Assembly (NCBI GenBank): GCA_009746045.1
Contig: RPFO01000080.1
Location: forward strand, 2,354,315 to 2,418,314
Length of the DNA: 64,000 nt
From: Mesostigma viride
Taxonomy: Eukaryota > Streptophyta > Mesostigmatophyceae > Mesostigmatales > Mesostigmataceae
Direction: 5' to 3'
The stretch's first letter is position 1. Every line of letters starts with the position of its first letter. The notes below the pieces were generated by a model. The model was not told where the DNA came from and made no database searches. It was given only the letters and a program-made list of their open reading frames with translations. The translations under genes were made by a program, and so were the position numbers. This document shows positions 44,701 to 57,372 of the stretch, in pieces.

Positions 44701-47700
44701 TGCATCTGGATAGGTTTGCCATGAGGAAGTGAACTGAGCCGAACTGAAATATAACTGTCTCCCCTTGGCTAGAGCCCTAAGGACACACATATAGCAAGTA
44801 CTACTAGATCATTTGTCTCATCACTGGTTGTCCCCATGTGGCTTCCTCCTCTTGATCGCTTCACCTATCTTCCAACCAGCAGTGCCACTGTGTGACTTCC
44901 CACCCCCCTGTCCCGCCCCTGCTGTGCTGCCTGTTCCCCTTACGTTTGCTCACAGGCTACAACGCGACCATTTTTGCGTACGGCCAGACCGGCTCGGGCA
45001 AGAGCTACAGCATGGTGGGGTCGAAGCAGGACCCGGTACGTAGACACTACCACCCTGCTAGTGCTGCCTTGGTTGCAGTGCTTGCATCTGCTGGCACCAA
45101 CTTGCATATACCATATCCTTGTCTACAGCAGGGTGGGATCGAAGCAGGACCGGGTACAAATATACATCTCGTGACAACAGGTACAAACATACATCTCGTG
45201 ACAACGGGTACAAATATACATCTGATGACAACGGGTACAAATATACATCTGATGACAACGGGTACAAATATGCATCTGATGACAACGGGTACAAATATAC
45301 ATCTGATGACAACGGGTACAAATATACATCTCATGACAACGGGTACAAATATACATCTCATGACAATCCATTGATCTCGCGAGGCTCTGGGCTCACAAGA
45401 GCTCTGATTCTTTCGCTTTTCGCTAGCTGTTCGCTTCGCCCCTCTATTTGCTCTTCTCCTCAGCGTAGTAATGACTACCTAACCGTGGGTTCATCTTCTC
45501 TTCTTGCCATGTGGCGCGTGCCACTCCTTTCCACCCTGTCACAAGTGCCTCGTTTTCCAACCCTCCCCCACCCGCACCACCTCTCCCGCGTCCCTCAAGG
45601 GCCCAACCCGCAGATTACTGGCCCACCTTTTGAAGAAACCCCCCCCCCTTTCAAACTAATGGTCAGCCCCCCAAATCAATGGCCCTTCCTCACTTTATTT
45701 TGGTGCTGGTGACGGCCCATCTCCCCATGGCCCATCCACCCCATGGCCCATCCCCCCCATGGCCCATCCACCCCATGGCCCATCCCCCCCATGGCCCATC
45801 CACCCCATGGCCCATCCCCCCCCATGGCCCATCCACCCCATGGCCCATCCCCCCCATGGCCCATCCACCCCATGGCCCATCTCCCCATGGCCCATCCCCC
45901 CCATGGCCCATCCACCCCATGGCCCATCTCCCCCATGGCCCATCCACCCCATGGCCCATCCCCCCATGGCCCATCCACCCCATGGCCCATCCCCCCCATG
46001 GCCCATCCCCCCAATGGCCCATCCCCCCCAATGGCCCATCCCCCAAATCGCAGGGATTAGTGCCCCGTATCGGCGAGGCGCTCTTCCAGAGCATGGGGGA
46101 GATGACGGGCTGCCGGCACGCGGTGGAAATATCCATGGTGGGTGGCGGGCTGCAGCGCCCGTATCGTTGATGGCGGCCAATGCACACACTTGACGGCTGT
46201 CAGTTCCGCTTTACAGCGCACATGGTTTTGCAAGTGCCGGGGCAGGTGGTTGATAACTGCATGTGCACATGGGTAGCGGCTGCCAGCGTGTACAATTAAC
46301 CAATCGCTTTGAAAGGAAACCAGTCGACAAAATGATGACACTCCCATAGTTAATGTATGGCTATAAAGGCACTATGACACGACACTCCCATAGGTAATGT
46401 ATGGCTATAAAGGCACTATGACACGACACTCCCGTAGGTAATGCATGGCTATCAAGGCACTATGACACGACACTCCCATAGTTAATGTATGGCTATCAAG
46501 GCACTACGACACGACACCCCCAGAGTTAATGTATGGCTATCAAGGCACTATGACACGACACTCCCGTAGGTAATGCATGGCTATCAAGGCACTATGACAC
46601 GACACTCCCATAGTTAATGTATGGCTATCAAGGCACTACGACACGACACCCCCATAGTTAATGTATGGCTATCAAGGCACTATGACACGACACTCCCATA
46701 GTTAATGTATGGCTATCAAGGCACTATGACACGACACTCCCGTAGGTAATGCATGGCTATCAAGGCACTATGACACGACACTCCCATAGTTAATGTATGG
46801 CTATCAAGGCACTACGACACGACACCCCCATAGTTAATGTATGGCTATCATGGCACTACGACACGACGCTCCCATAGTTAATGTATGGCTATCAAGGCAC
46901 TACGACACGACACTCCCATAGTTAATGTATGGCTATCAAGGCACTACGACACGACGCTCCCATAGTTAATGTATGGCTATCAAGGCACTACGACACGACA
47001 CCCCCATAGTTAATGTATGGCTATCAAGGCACTATGACAGTGCAAATTGGTGATGGGCGCAGTGCACGTGGGTGACTGCTCATGAACGGACACCAGTGGT
47101 GACTGACAGTTCAATGAGGGTGAATTAATCTCCCACACACATTGATGCACGGGTAACAGGGTAAATGTAATGTTTGTAAGCACAACATCCTGTTAGCCCA
47201 GGATACCTGTACAGGTAGCAAGCCGGCACACGTTGCTCTCAAGCATTCTGCTGCTCGCATATGATGATGGCAGATGTGGACCGCCTAAGAGTCACCTGAC
47301 GAGCATGGCCACAGGGGCACCAATCATATGGCGACTTGCTTGCGTGAATCTGACAATTATGGGGGGATGAATCTGATACGAATGGGGGTGTGATGCTTGT
47401 CCTGTTGAATGCATAGGACGAGTGTGTGTGTGTGTGGGGGGGGGGTAGCTTTTTCCGCCTCTGGTGCAGCAGCCAGCATTTTTATTCCTTTCAAGGCTAT
47501 CATCAGCCTTTGCTAGTTTGCGGCTTTCACGGCTCTCATGGTCCTTCTCGTGGTCGTGGTTTCTGTCGGCCAAATGGAGGCTTACAGTTAGAACAATCCT
47601 TGTTTGGTGCAAGAGCCCGCACAGTATCCCTCCAAATCCGTCATCAACTTCCTCGCTGTCCTCCCTTTCATGGCTTAAACTGTACTCTGTATTGGCCAGT

Positions 47701-50700
47701 TGGAGATGTTCAAGGAGAAGTAGCGGATCGCGGATCCAGTCAAAGAGCCAGCAAGCGTTACTTTCAAACCTGTCGTCACCTTTCTCCTCAGCCCTGCTTT
47801 TCATGTTCCAAACGCCACACGTAATGTTTGTAATGTGCCAAATATTGTTTGTCCGGACCAGATGGAGATCTACAACGAGAACGTGCGGGACCTGTTCTGC
47901 CCGGTGGAGGGAGCCAGCAAGAGCCTGCGGGTAAGCATAAGGGCAGTGAGAGTCTGAGGGTAAGCATAAAGGCAGCGAGAGTCTGAGGGTAAGAAAGGCA
48001 GCGAGAGTCTAAGGGTAAGCATAAGGGCAGTGAGAGTCGGAGGGTAAGCATAAGGGCAGCAAACACCCTGTTCGCCTGCTTGTTGGCGCTTTGACGTTAA
48101 GCATGGTGAGCTTGCTTGCTTGATGCTGTGAGGACACCCACCGCGCGCTTGCTCCTTTGTGTGTGTGGGGGTGACACCATGCGCTTGTTTCCTTTTCCGT
48201 GTGAGGGTACATGTGCTGTTTTGCTGCGTGAGGGTAATGATGCTGGCCTTGCTTGTTGGTGATGGAGGGTGCTTGATGACGATTGGGAGTAAGCATGATG
48301 CTGGCCTCGCTTGATGATAGATAAATTTGGTAAGACTTGCACCCTTACTCCCCTTTTGGGGGGGATCCGCAATAGTGTGGTGGTGGGTGTCACGGTGTCG
48401 TCATGTGCACGCATGCAGATGTTTTGTCAACAATCGTAACGCTCGCCATCAAGAAGTATGGCTGAATGTGCCGTGGCTGAATGTGTCATGTGTCATGAAC
48501 CATTTGAGTAATGATGGGATTCATCGGAAGCCATAGCATCTCTGACTTGAACTTTTGGCACTGACTATTTCCGGGAAACCTGAGGCTACGCCGATACGAG
48601 GTCCTTTAGGGACTTTGTATTAGTATCGCACCACATCATAGACTCCCATCATATTCATCCCCTCACCGTATTAATAGCATTGATAATATCAAATAGTTGT
48701 AATAGTTATAAGGGTTATAATAATGTATCCTCGTGATATCTAGTGCTGTAACATTAAGTCCATGCCGATTTGCTTCAATGCTTGTCGATTAGACACTGCA
48801 GTTTATCACTTTCCATGTCTGCCATTGATGGACCCCTCCCGGTTTAAGTGGGCGTCATGCGGTCCTGGGCAGATGTCAGCCTGCGGTAACTGCTGCCGCT
48901 CGCTACAACCTCTGTGATTGGCCGCTCCCAGTGACTGCCCCGGTCGATAGTTCAAGTTGAGCACCATGTTCATGGGCTGTTGCCGCAGGGTTGGTATTAT
49001 GCTAGGCTGAGCGGGGGGACCTCTTTTGCGATTGGAATAGATCTGGCATAACCCTGTGGCACAGTCGCGGTGGGGGATGTGATTGAGCACCCGCTATGCT
49101 CGGGTCTTTACAGCCAAACCTGGTACCATGCTCAAGCCTTCTGTACTGGCCATTTTGTTATGCCTCGTAGGTGAGGGAGCATCCACAAAAGGGGCCCTAC
49201 GTGGAAGGGCTTATGCTTCTCGCCGTCAACTCTTACTATGAGATCGAGAACCTAATGGCGGTTGGCTTCCAGGTGAGTGATGCATGAATTCTGGTTTGGA
49301 CTCTGCATCGTTGGATTGCACATGGTCCGGCAATGCTTGTAGCTGTATTTGCATTTTGTTGATTTATCGCCCATGTTTCCCAGATGGCGTGTTGCGCGTG
49401 ATCAAACTTACCCTGCGATCTGCAAGCAAACCCTTCTGAACAGCCCGCAGCAGGATGAGGGCAACTTAGCTCTCGCATCATCTAAGCAGACTGCTAAAGT
49501 AGTCATCTTCTGTTGTAGTATGCATGTTTCAATGGGCCCATAACTGCAAATGGGGTGTTGGGGTAAAGAAGTAAGACAATCCCTTTGTTCTTTTCCCATA
49601 ACTGCAAATGGGGGCATGGGTTTGGTGAGACAGACAGACTCTTGGTTCCCGGATCTACTCGGGCATCACAGCTGGCTTAAGCCATTGCGCGTCAACTTGT
49701 TGGTGCAAGCACCCACTCACCAGGGAACCTATTTACTATTGAACCAGTCAACCCAAGCACCCACTCACCAGGGAACCTATTTACTATTGAACCAGTCAAC
49801 CCAAGCACCCACTCACCAGGGAACCTATTTACTATTGAACCAGTCAACCCAAGCACCCACTCACCAGGGAACCTATTCACTATTGAACCAGTCAACCCAA
49901 GCACCCACTCACCAGGGAACCTATTTACTATTGAACCAGTCAACCCAAAGGAAATGCAAGATCAATTCTGTGGGCCCGCTCCTACTATGCAGGTATCGGG
50001 CATTTTTTTTTCCCGGTAACGCATAGGTTTGTATCCTTGTCCTCAGTAATGCTATTACTAAACTGACTCGAAGGCGCCTTGCCAATCCCTCCTTGCATAA
50101 AGTCATGATGATTTGTCCCTGGACTGCCCCAACCGCTGAGCTCTTCTATATCTGTTTTTACTTAATGGTTATTCTGGCTTCCGGCCTGCCTACCCTTTGA
50201 AATCTTTTACTCTTGCGCTGTCATCCGCAGGCGCGCACGATCGCGTCGACTTACCTGAACAACACCAGCTCCCGCGCGCACAACATCGTCCAGATCGTGG
50301 TCACGCGGACGCAAGTGCAGGGAGACTCCGAGAGGCACACATCCACCACGAGCGTGATCAAGTGAGGACGACCTCCTTTTCTGCTGGTGGAGATAGTGAG
50401 GATGCTGCTAAAACGATACCTTTTTTAATTATACTGAAGAGGCACACGGCCGTCACGAGCGTAATCAAGTAAGGAGTCTACTCTTTTCTTCTTGCTGGTC
50501 TAGTGAGGAAGTCATAACAATACTGTCTTCTTGATTATGCGCGACGAGGCACACGTCTACCACGAGGGTGGTCAAGGGAGTTGGATATAGGGTTGCGATG
50601 AATAGCAATACTGTCTTCTTGATTATGCGCGACGAGGCACACGTCTACCACGAGTGTGGTCGAGGGAGTTTGATACTAGGGGTGGGATGCTCTCTTCATC

Positions 50701-53700
50701 TGTGATGTTGATCGAGTGGGGAGGATGGAGGATGCCCTTGTCCATGCGTGGTCGCATGGGACGCAAAGACACTTTTCAAATCAAATTAAAAGTTTATGAT
50801 AAAGTCCGTCTTTCTTTGAAAAAAGAAAGAGATTAAAAACCTTGGCATTTTGTAGAACCTAATCTAAGACCTGTGTCTGGTATCAATTGTTTCCTCATGA
50901 GTCAACAAAAATAGTAAACAAAAAGCGGTAAATGTTTAGCATTCTCTCGCTTTAATTTTGCCTAGGATGGAGCGATACCATGTGGCATGGATGAACGGAT
51001 CGAAATGGCTTGAAACAGATGGAAGTTTGTGGTGGAAAAAAGGTGAATGAAACGGAACGAAACGGAGCTCGGGCAGATGAAATGGAATGGTGTTCGTCAA
51101 AGCGATCTGCGATGTGGTTGGACAATGTATAGCTGGCGAACCGTCAAGAGGCTCTTTTGTTTGTCTATCATCAGTGAGTCCGCTTGGTTTAGGTTTGATC
51201 CAGGCTGGTCTCGTAGTTGGTCACAAGCATTTGTTTACCATTCACCTCGCCTTGTCTCTGCCCAGGCTGCACTTTGTTTCCATATCAGCCCCCCTGAGGA
51301 CATTTTGGATCAGATTGACTCTTCCTTTAGTTAGTCTCCATGCTCTGCTGTAGACGAAGGCCAAGTCTACACGGAAACTTGGGAGGCCCCAAACCCAAGG
51401 AACAAAGCTTGGTCGGCGCGGGTCAGCGCATGGAATCCTGTAGAATCTGGCAGCGAGGTACGGATAACGCTCGGATTTGACTTGTCCCTTTGTCTCGACA
51501 ACCGATTTTCGTGAGTTTTCGTGTAGTTGCTCCCGTGTCAGGATGTTAGATGTCCGACGTGTCCAAGGCAAGTTAACTTTCCTTTTCGGGTTTGGGGGGT
51601 TAAACCAAGTTTCTTGGTAAGACCTTACCAAGAAACCTGGACCCCTAAAAAGGGGGCCGAAAAGGAAAGTTTGGTGTGCGTCGGAAAGACGATTCCAGGT
51701 ATGAAGAATCTCTTCTCACCGTTTTTTACGGACGACTTCCCGATTCCTCCGCCGACCCTTGAAGCTTCATCTCGGCCCGCACGAACTTTCACTTTTACCC
51801 CCCCCACACTTTCCGTGTAGACCGGGCCTAAGTCCCAAAGGCAATGTGAATACAACTGTTACGTCGCGGACCTACACCGCCTCCTCGACCACGACCTACC
51901 AAAGAAACTCGTCTAACCCTACCTAAACTAGTGAGGCCGCCGGTCACTGAGGAGCTACTCTGTGCGAAAGTCGGACGAGACGATTCAGATCTCAATGCAT
52001 TGACATACGTATAACTGTAGTATGCCATGAACCAGAGATGCCGTGACCAATTCAATTTAGGATATTACGAAGGAAACACCTAACAAGCCATGACCCAAGC
52101 TAATATGTGTTACAATCCATGACACATGCCGAGTACCAACACGAGGGGTAGAACGTGCATAAATGACCACCAACGGCCAGACATGCTCGGGCCAACATGA
52201 CCCTCGCATGTGGGAACCACGCTGGTCCACTACATCTACACAAAGGATTAGGACCACTACTAAATTACGCAGCGCGGCGCAACTGCACCGAACTACAGTA
52301 CCACACAATTTCCACGTCACAGACCCGGGTAACCCCCGGCCAAAGGTACTAACTACACATAGGCGTAGGAAAGCCCACGGTCAAAACCACTGACCGTTAC
52401 AACATAACTGAGGCCACTGAAACGTAAGATCTACATTTACGGCCTAACTACTACAGATTGTTTCGTGCCGTCACAACAACTTATGAATAAGCCTAGTAAA
52501 CCTACGTTGGTATGTGAATATAAATACCACGTGGGCTATTCAGAGATGACAGCTAGTCGAGTCTCATATGTTTCCCTAGATAGGTACGTTGGTACTTTGG
52601 GTATTGGGGTACGTGACAGATGTCAGTACCCAGTATACGTAGTGTCCTGCCATTGGACGGTACTAGAGTATCCTAGATAGGGAACGTACATCAGCGTGGA
52701 ATGATCTGTGATCACACGATGCTGTGACTAGACAACGACATGTCATCGTGTGGCCTCGGGCCAACGGTCTGCATCCAACGGTCACTGGCGGCTCAGCCAA
52801 TGGAACGAACGTGTTGATAAGGGTAAACCTATTGTCTAATGATCAAGCAATTCATTGCAAGCTTCCGATGTGCTCTTAAGCAATCATTGACGTCGCTCTC
52901 GTGCATTATTAAGCATAACTAAGGCTTCCGTGGATGTCTTCGGTCTGGTCAAGGCGATTTACAGACCAAAGGCATCGATGAAGACGTCCCGCACACGGAT
53001 GATCCTTGCGGACTCCCCCACCGCGCTGATGGCCAACACCATGTCGGTCATGTTCAGTCCAGCACCGCCTTTTGGGCGTCGTCGAACAACATGACCGACA
53101 TGGCCGTCAGCGCGGTGGGGGAGTCCGCAAGGATGATCCGTGTGCGGGACGTCTTGATCGATGCCTTCGGTCTGTAAATCGCCTTGACCAGACCGAAGAC
53201 ATCCACGGAAGCCTTAGTTATGCTTAATAATGCACGAGAGCGACGTCAATGATTGCTTAAGAGCACATTGGAAGCTTGCAATGAATTGCTTGATCATTAG
53301 ACAATAGGTTTACCCTTATCAACACGTTGGTTCCATTGGCTGAGCCGCCAGTGACCGTTGGGTGCAGACCGTTGGCCCCAGGCCGCACGATGACATGTCG
53401 TTGTCTAGTCACAGCATCGTGTGATCACAGATCATTCCACGCTGATGTACGTTCCCTATCTAGGATACTCTAGTACCGTCCAATGGCAGGACACTACGTA
53501 TACTGGGTACTGACATCTGTCACGTACCCCAGTACCCAATGTACCAACGTACCTATCTAGGGAAACATATGAGCCTCGACTAGCGATCATATCGGAATAG
53601 CCCACGTGGTATTTAAATTCACATACCAACGTAGGTTTACAAGGCTTATTCATACGTTGTATTCACATTGCCTTTGGGACTTAGTCTATAGCACATGATG

Positions 53701-54583
53701 GTGACTACCTCCTTTCCCTCTTTGCGTGAACTTTTCTTGTTAAATGTTTTTTTTCCTCAATCGAATCCTTGTCAATGCTTTGTTTCCCTCCTTCTCTGCG
53801 TGCTAGCCCGATGCGTCCTTCCCCCCCTCGCTGTCTTTGTTCGCACCAACCCCTTGGGGGTTTACAGCCTAGTGAACTTGGACGTCCCTTCCTTTGAGTC
53901 CTCTTGAACTCTTACCCTCTTGGTGTGTATTATGATAAGCGTCTCAGGGCTATGCTCCCACTATACCTCTTCAAGCCTACAGCATGTTGGACTGGCAGTG
54001 CCTTCATCGGCGACTTCTTGACTCCTCTCTCTCTCTCTTTCTCCTTTTTTCTCCCCCATGCTGCATCTCCCTTCCCGCTTCACCCTCGATCAACCAACAG
54101 CCTGGTGGACGTGGTGGGCCATTCATAAAGTCCCCTTTACCCTCATTTGGTGTGCTTTATCTCTCCACCCTCTATCAACCGACAGCCGGGTAGATCTGGC
54201 ATCGTTGGGTGCGGTTTATCTCAACCCACAGCCCTGGTAGATGTGGTGGGCCAATTGCTGATTCATCACCCCCCTCGTTGGGTGTGCTTTATCTCAACTC
54301 ACAGCCTGGTAGATCTGGCGGGCAGCGAGCGCGTGACGGCGGCGCACACGGACGTGGGGGACCGTCTCAAGGAAGCCGCCAACATCAACCGCTCGCTCTC
54401 AGCTCTGGGCAACTGCATCCATGCACTGGTTGATTCTCGCACACGTCACCATGTGCCATTCCGAGACTCTGTGCTCACCTGGCTGCTGAAGGTTAGCTAT
54501 TTTTTGCCATTCAACCAGGGAGATCTTCGCTTTCGGCGCCTTCCCCAACACTAGGTGGCTTCGATGCACATAAGTGCAAGCAC

Positions 54584-54678
<95 letters not shown>

Positions 54679-57340
54679 GACACACAAACACTTGCATACA
54701 CACACACACACACCACCACTTTGCGGTTTACACCCTACTATCCCCGTGTACATAGAATTGCCCAATGACTTTCCCGCGATGCCATTGATCGTGAATCGCA
54801 AGCAAACGTAATGTCACTGCATGGAATAACAGCTCACCTGCTCGCCTGGACGTTCGAATGGGATTTACTAGGATGGGATCTTTTCAGTTCCCATGTGAGA
54901 GTGCCATTGATAGGAAGCTCCTATCAATTCATGCTTTCCCTACCTACTCAGGTGACTACACTCCCACGGCAACTTCAAGGAAGCCCGCTTCCTTGATTCC
55001 AGCCCAAGCTCAGGCTTTTCTATTCCCAAGCGGCCATCATGAGCAAGTGATTGCCTGCCCAACTGCTATCGCTCCTTTCAGCAGCAAACTAATTTTTTGG
55101 ACGACGACGGCGACTACTACTACATATTTAGATTCTTGGAAACTGGCTTTGGAAAGGGTCAGGAGAGACTAACGTCATCTCAGCGCCAGTAGGTCCTGTT
55201 TACCAGTAGCCCAGGCAGTCTGGGTTACCAGAATGCCAGTAGGTCTTGTTTACCAGTAGGCCAGTAGGTCCGGTATTCCAGTAGGCCAGTAGGTCGGGTT
55301 TACCAGGTGGCCAGTAGGTCCGGTTTTCCAGTAGGCCAGTAGGTCCGGTTTTCCAGTAGGCCAGTAGGTCGGGTTTACCCATACGCCAGTAGGTCCGTTT
55401 GACCAATAGGCCAGTAGGTCGGGTTACCTGGCGCGCTCACAAGATTGCACGCTCTTTTTTGTGTTGTATCTTTGCTTTTTTACCCTTAATGCTAGAGAGT
55501 GCTAATTATTAATGCCATCATCTGCCCCGTGGTGTTTGATTTCACTTTGCAACAGAATTCGCTGGGAGGCAACGCCAAGACCGTCATGATTGCCACGATC
55601 AGGTCAGTGTGCTCTTTCTGTCTATGTACAGTATTTGTACAAAATTTATCAGCGCATGACAGGGGCCTTCTGCACCTTGCCTAAAGGTTTGTTGCATGTT
55701 TGTGATATGGATATGTGCACACAAGGCGTAAGCATGGTATCCACTTGATCCGCCAACAAAGTTTGTGATATGGATATGTGCACACAAGGCGTAAGCATGG
55801 TATCCACTTGATCCGCCAACAAAACGACTAAGGGATAGTGTCATTGTTGGGACTTGGGACGGCTATGAGCATACAAGGCATCTGCACGGTGCCAAGAGGA
55901 TTCGCCAGCATATGCACATCGAGGGGGTACGACGGCACAGAAGCGGCATAATGAAAGGACGGTTGCAGAGGTAGTTTAGTTAAAGGTCAAAGTCAGATTT
56001 TGGTTGAATGAGTTCATTAATGCGTTGAGAGTAAGTTAATGTAGCGAATCACAGTAACACCCAGGGTTCACATGGCTCCCTAATGGCCCCTGCGAAACTC
56101 CCAAAAACGTTGATGGCGCGCCCATTTCCAAAGGCCAGCTTGAAGTGACCACATGGCAGACTGGCCTTGCCACTGAGGTCGTAGTGGTACCTGCACACAG
56201 ACCCAAGCTCTGCCAGCACGAGACCAACCCTTCGCCCTGCCTGCTTCAGGCCCTGTTCGCTCTTGCCACCACACCATCGTCTTCTTTCTGGCATTATCGA
56301 TCGCACTGTGCATACGCGAGTATCAAATCTGCCATGAATCACGTAGACATTTGCCAAGGTTTATGGGGTGATGAATCTTGCAGAAGCTTGACACTGACGT
56401 CCACCCACGTGCATGCAATCGGTTGTCTGGCTCCATGTCGTATGGTATCCATCCCGTACGTATGGCATCCACAACTATTCCATGTGTCATTGTTCCCGCG
56501 AGGTTCGCCCACTATACTGCCTGCCCTGTGCTGCCTGTTCTGCGCTGCCCGGTTGCGTATGGCCCTGTTGTCCTGCTGCCCGGTTGCCTGCTGCCCCGTT
56601 GCCTGCTGCCCCGTTGCCGGCTGCCCCGTTGCCGGCTGCCCCGTTGCCGGCTGCCCCGTTGCCGGCTGCCCCGTTGCAGCCCCTCGCTCCAGTGGGCGGA
56701 GGAGTCGCTGAGCACACTACGCTACGCAGACCGTGCCAAGCAGATCATGAACGTGGCAGTGGTCAACGAGGCGCCCGAGGACAAGCTCATCCGGGAGCTG
56801 AGGGAGGAGATCGAGATGCTGCGGTCTGAGGTGATTGGCGTAGTTTTATGGGAGAAGATCCATCATTGTATTATTATACCTATGTATGATTTTACTTATG
56901 TACTACAATTATTATATTTATGTATGATTAGCCGTGCTGTCGCGGGTAGCGAGGGAGCTGCGGAAGTATATGGAGGTGCTGTGATCCGAGGTGAGTGGAG
57001 GTTTTCTAGGGGGAGGAAATCAAAGGGGGTGTGATGAGTTAGTGTGTGGTATGTGCTGGCGCGCGGTAACATTCTATTTATAAGTTCTTTGGATCCCTGA
57101 TTTTTTACTCGATCACATCTTCTGCTCGATCACACCTTCTCGATCACACCTTCGGCATCCACCCACTGTCGTCTCTTGTACCTCTCTGCAGCCAGCTGTC
57201 TTGTTCCTCTTTTTTCTTCACCCATCTGTGCCCAATCATTAACTGTGCTTTCTGCGTCCATGTTGGCATCCATTGCTGGCCCCAGCTCTTCTACCGCATC
57301 CACCTTTATTCTGACATATTCTCATCCCCCTTGCCTCACT

Positions 57341-57372
<32 letters not shown>

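Noticed and set aside
45676-46193. Long Pro/His/Gly/Trp-rich frames on both strands
   Set aside because: Translation of the CCATGGCCCATCC array in several frames at once; the only real coding part is kinesin exon 5.
52465-53653. Pair of nearly identical 65-codon frames on opposite strands as a conserved gene
   Set aside because: They are the same sequence in the two palindrome arms, so conservation follows from the palindrome, not from coding selection.
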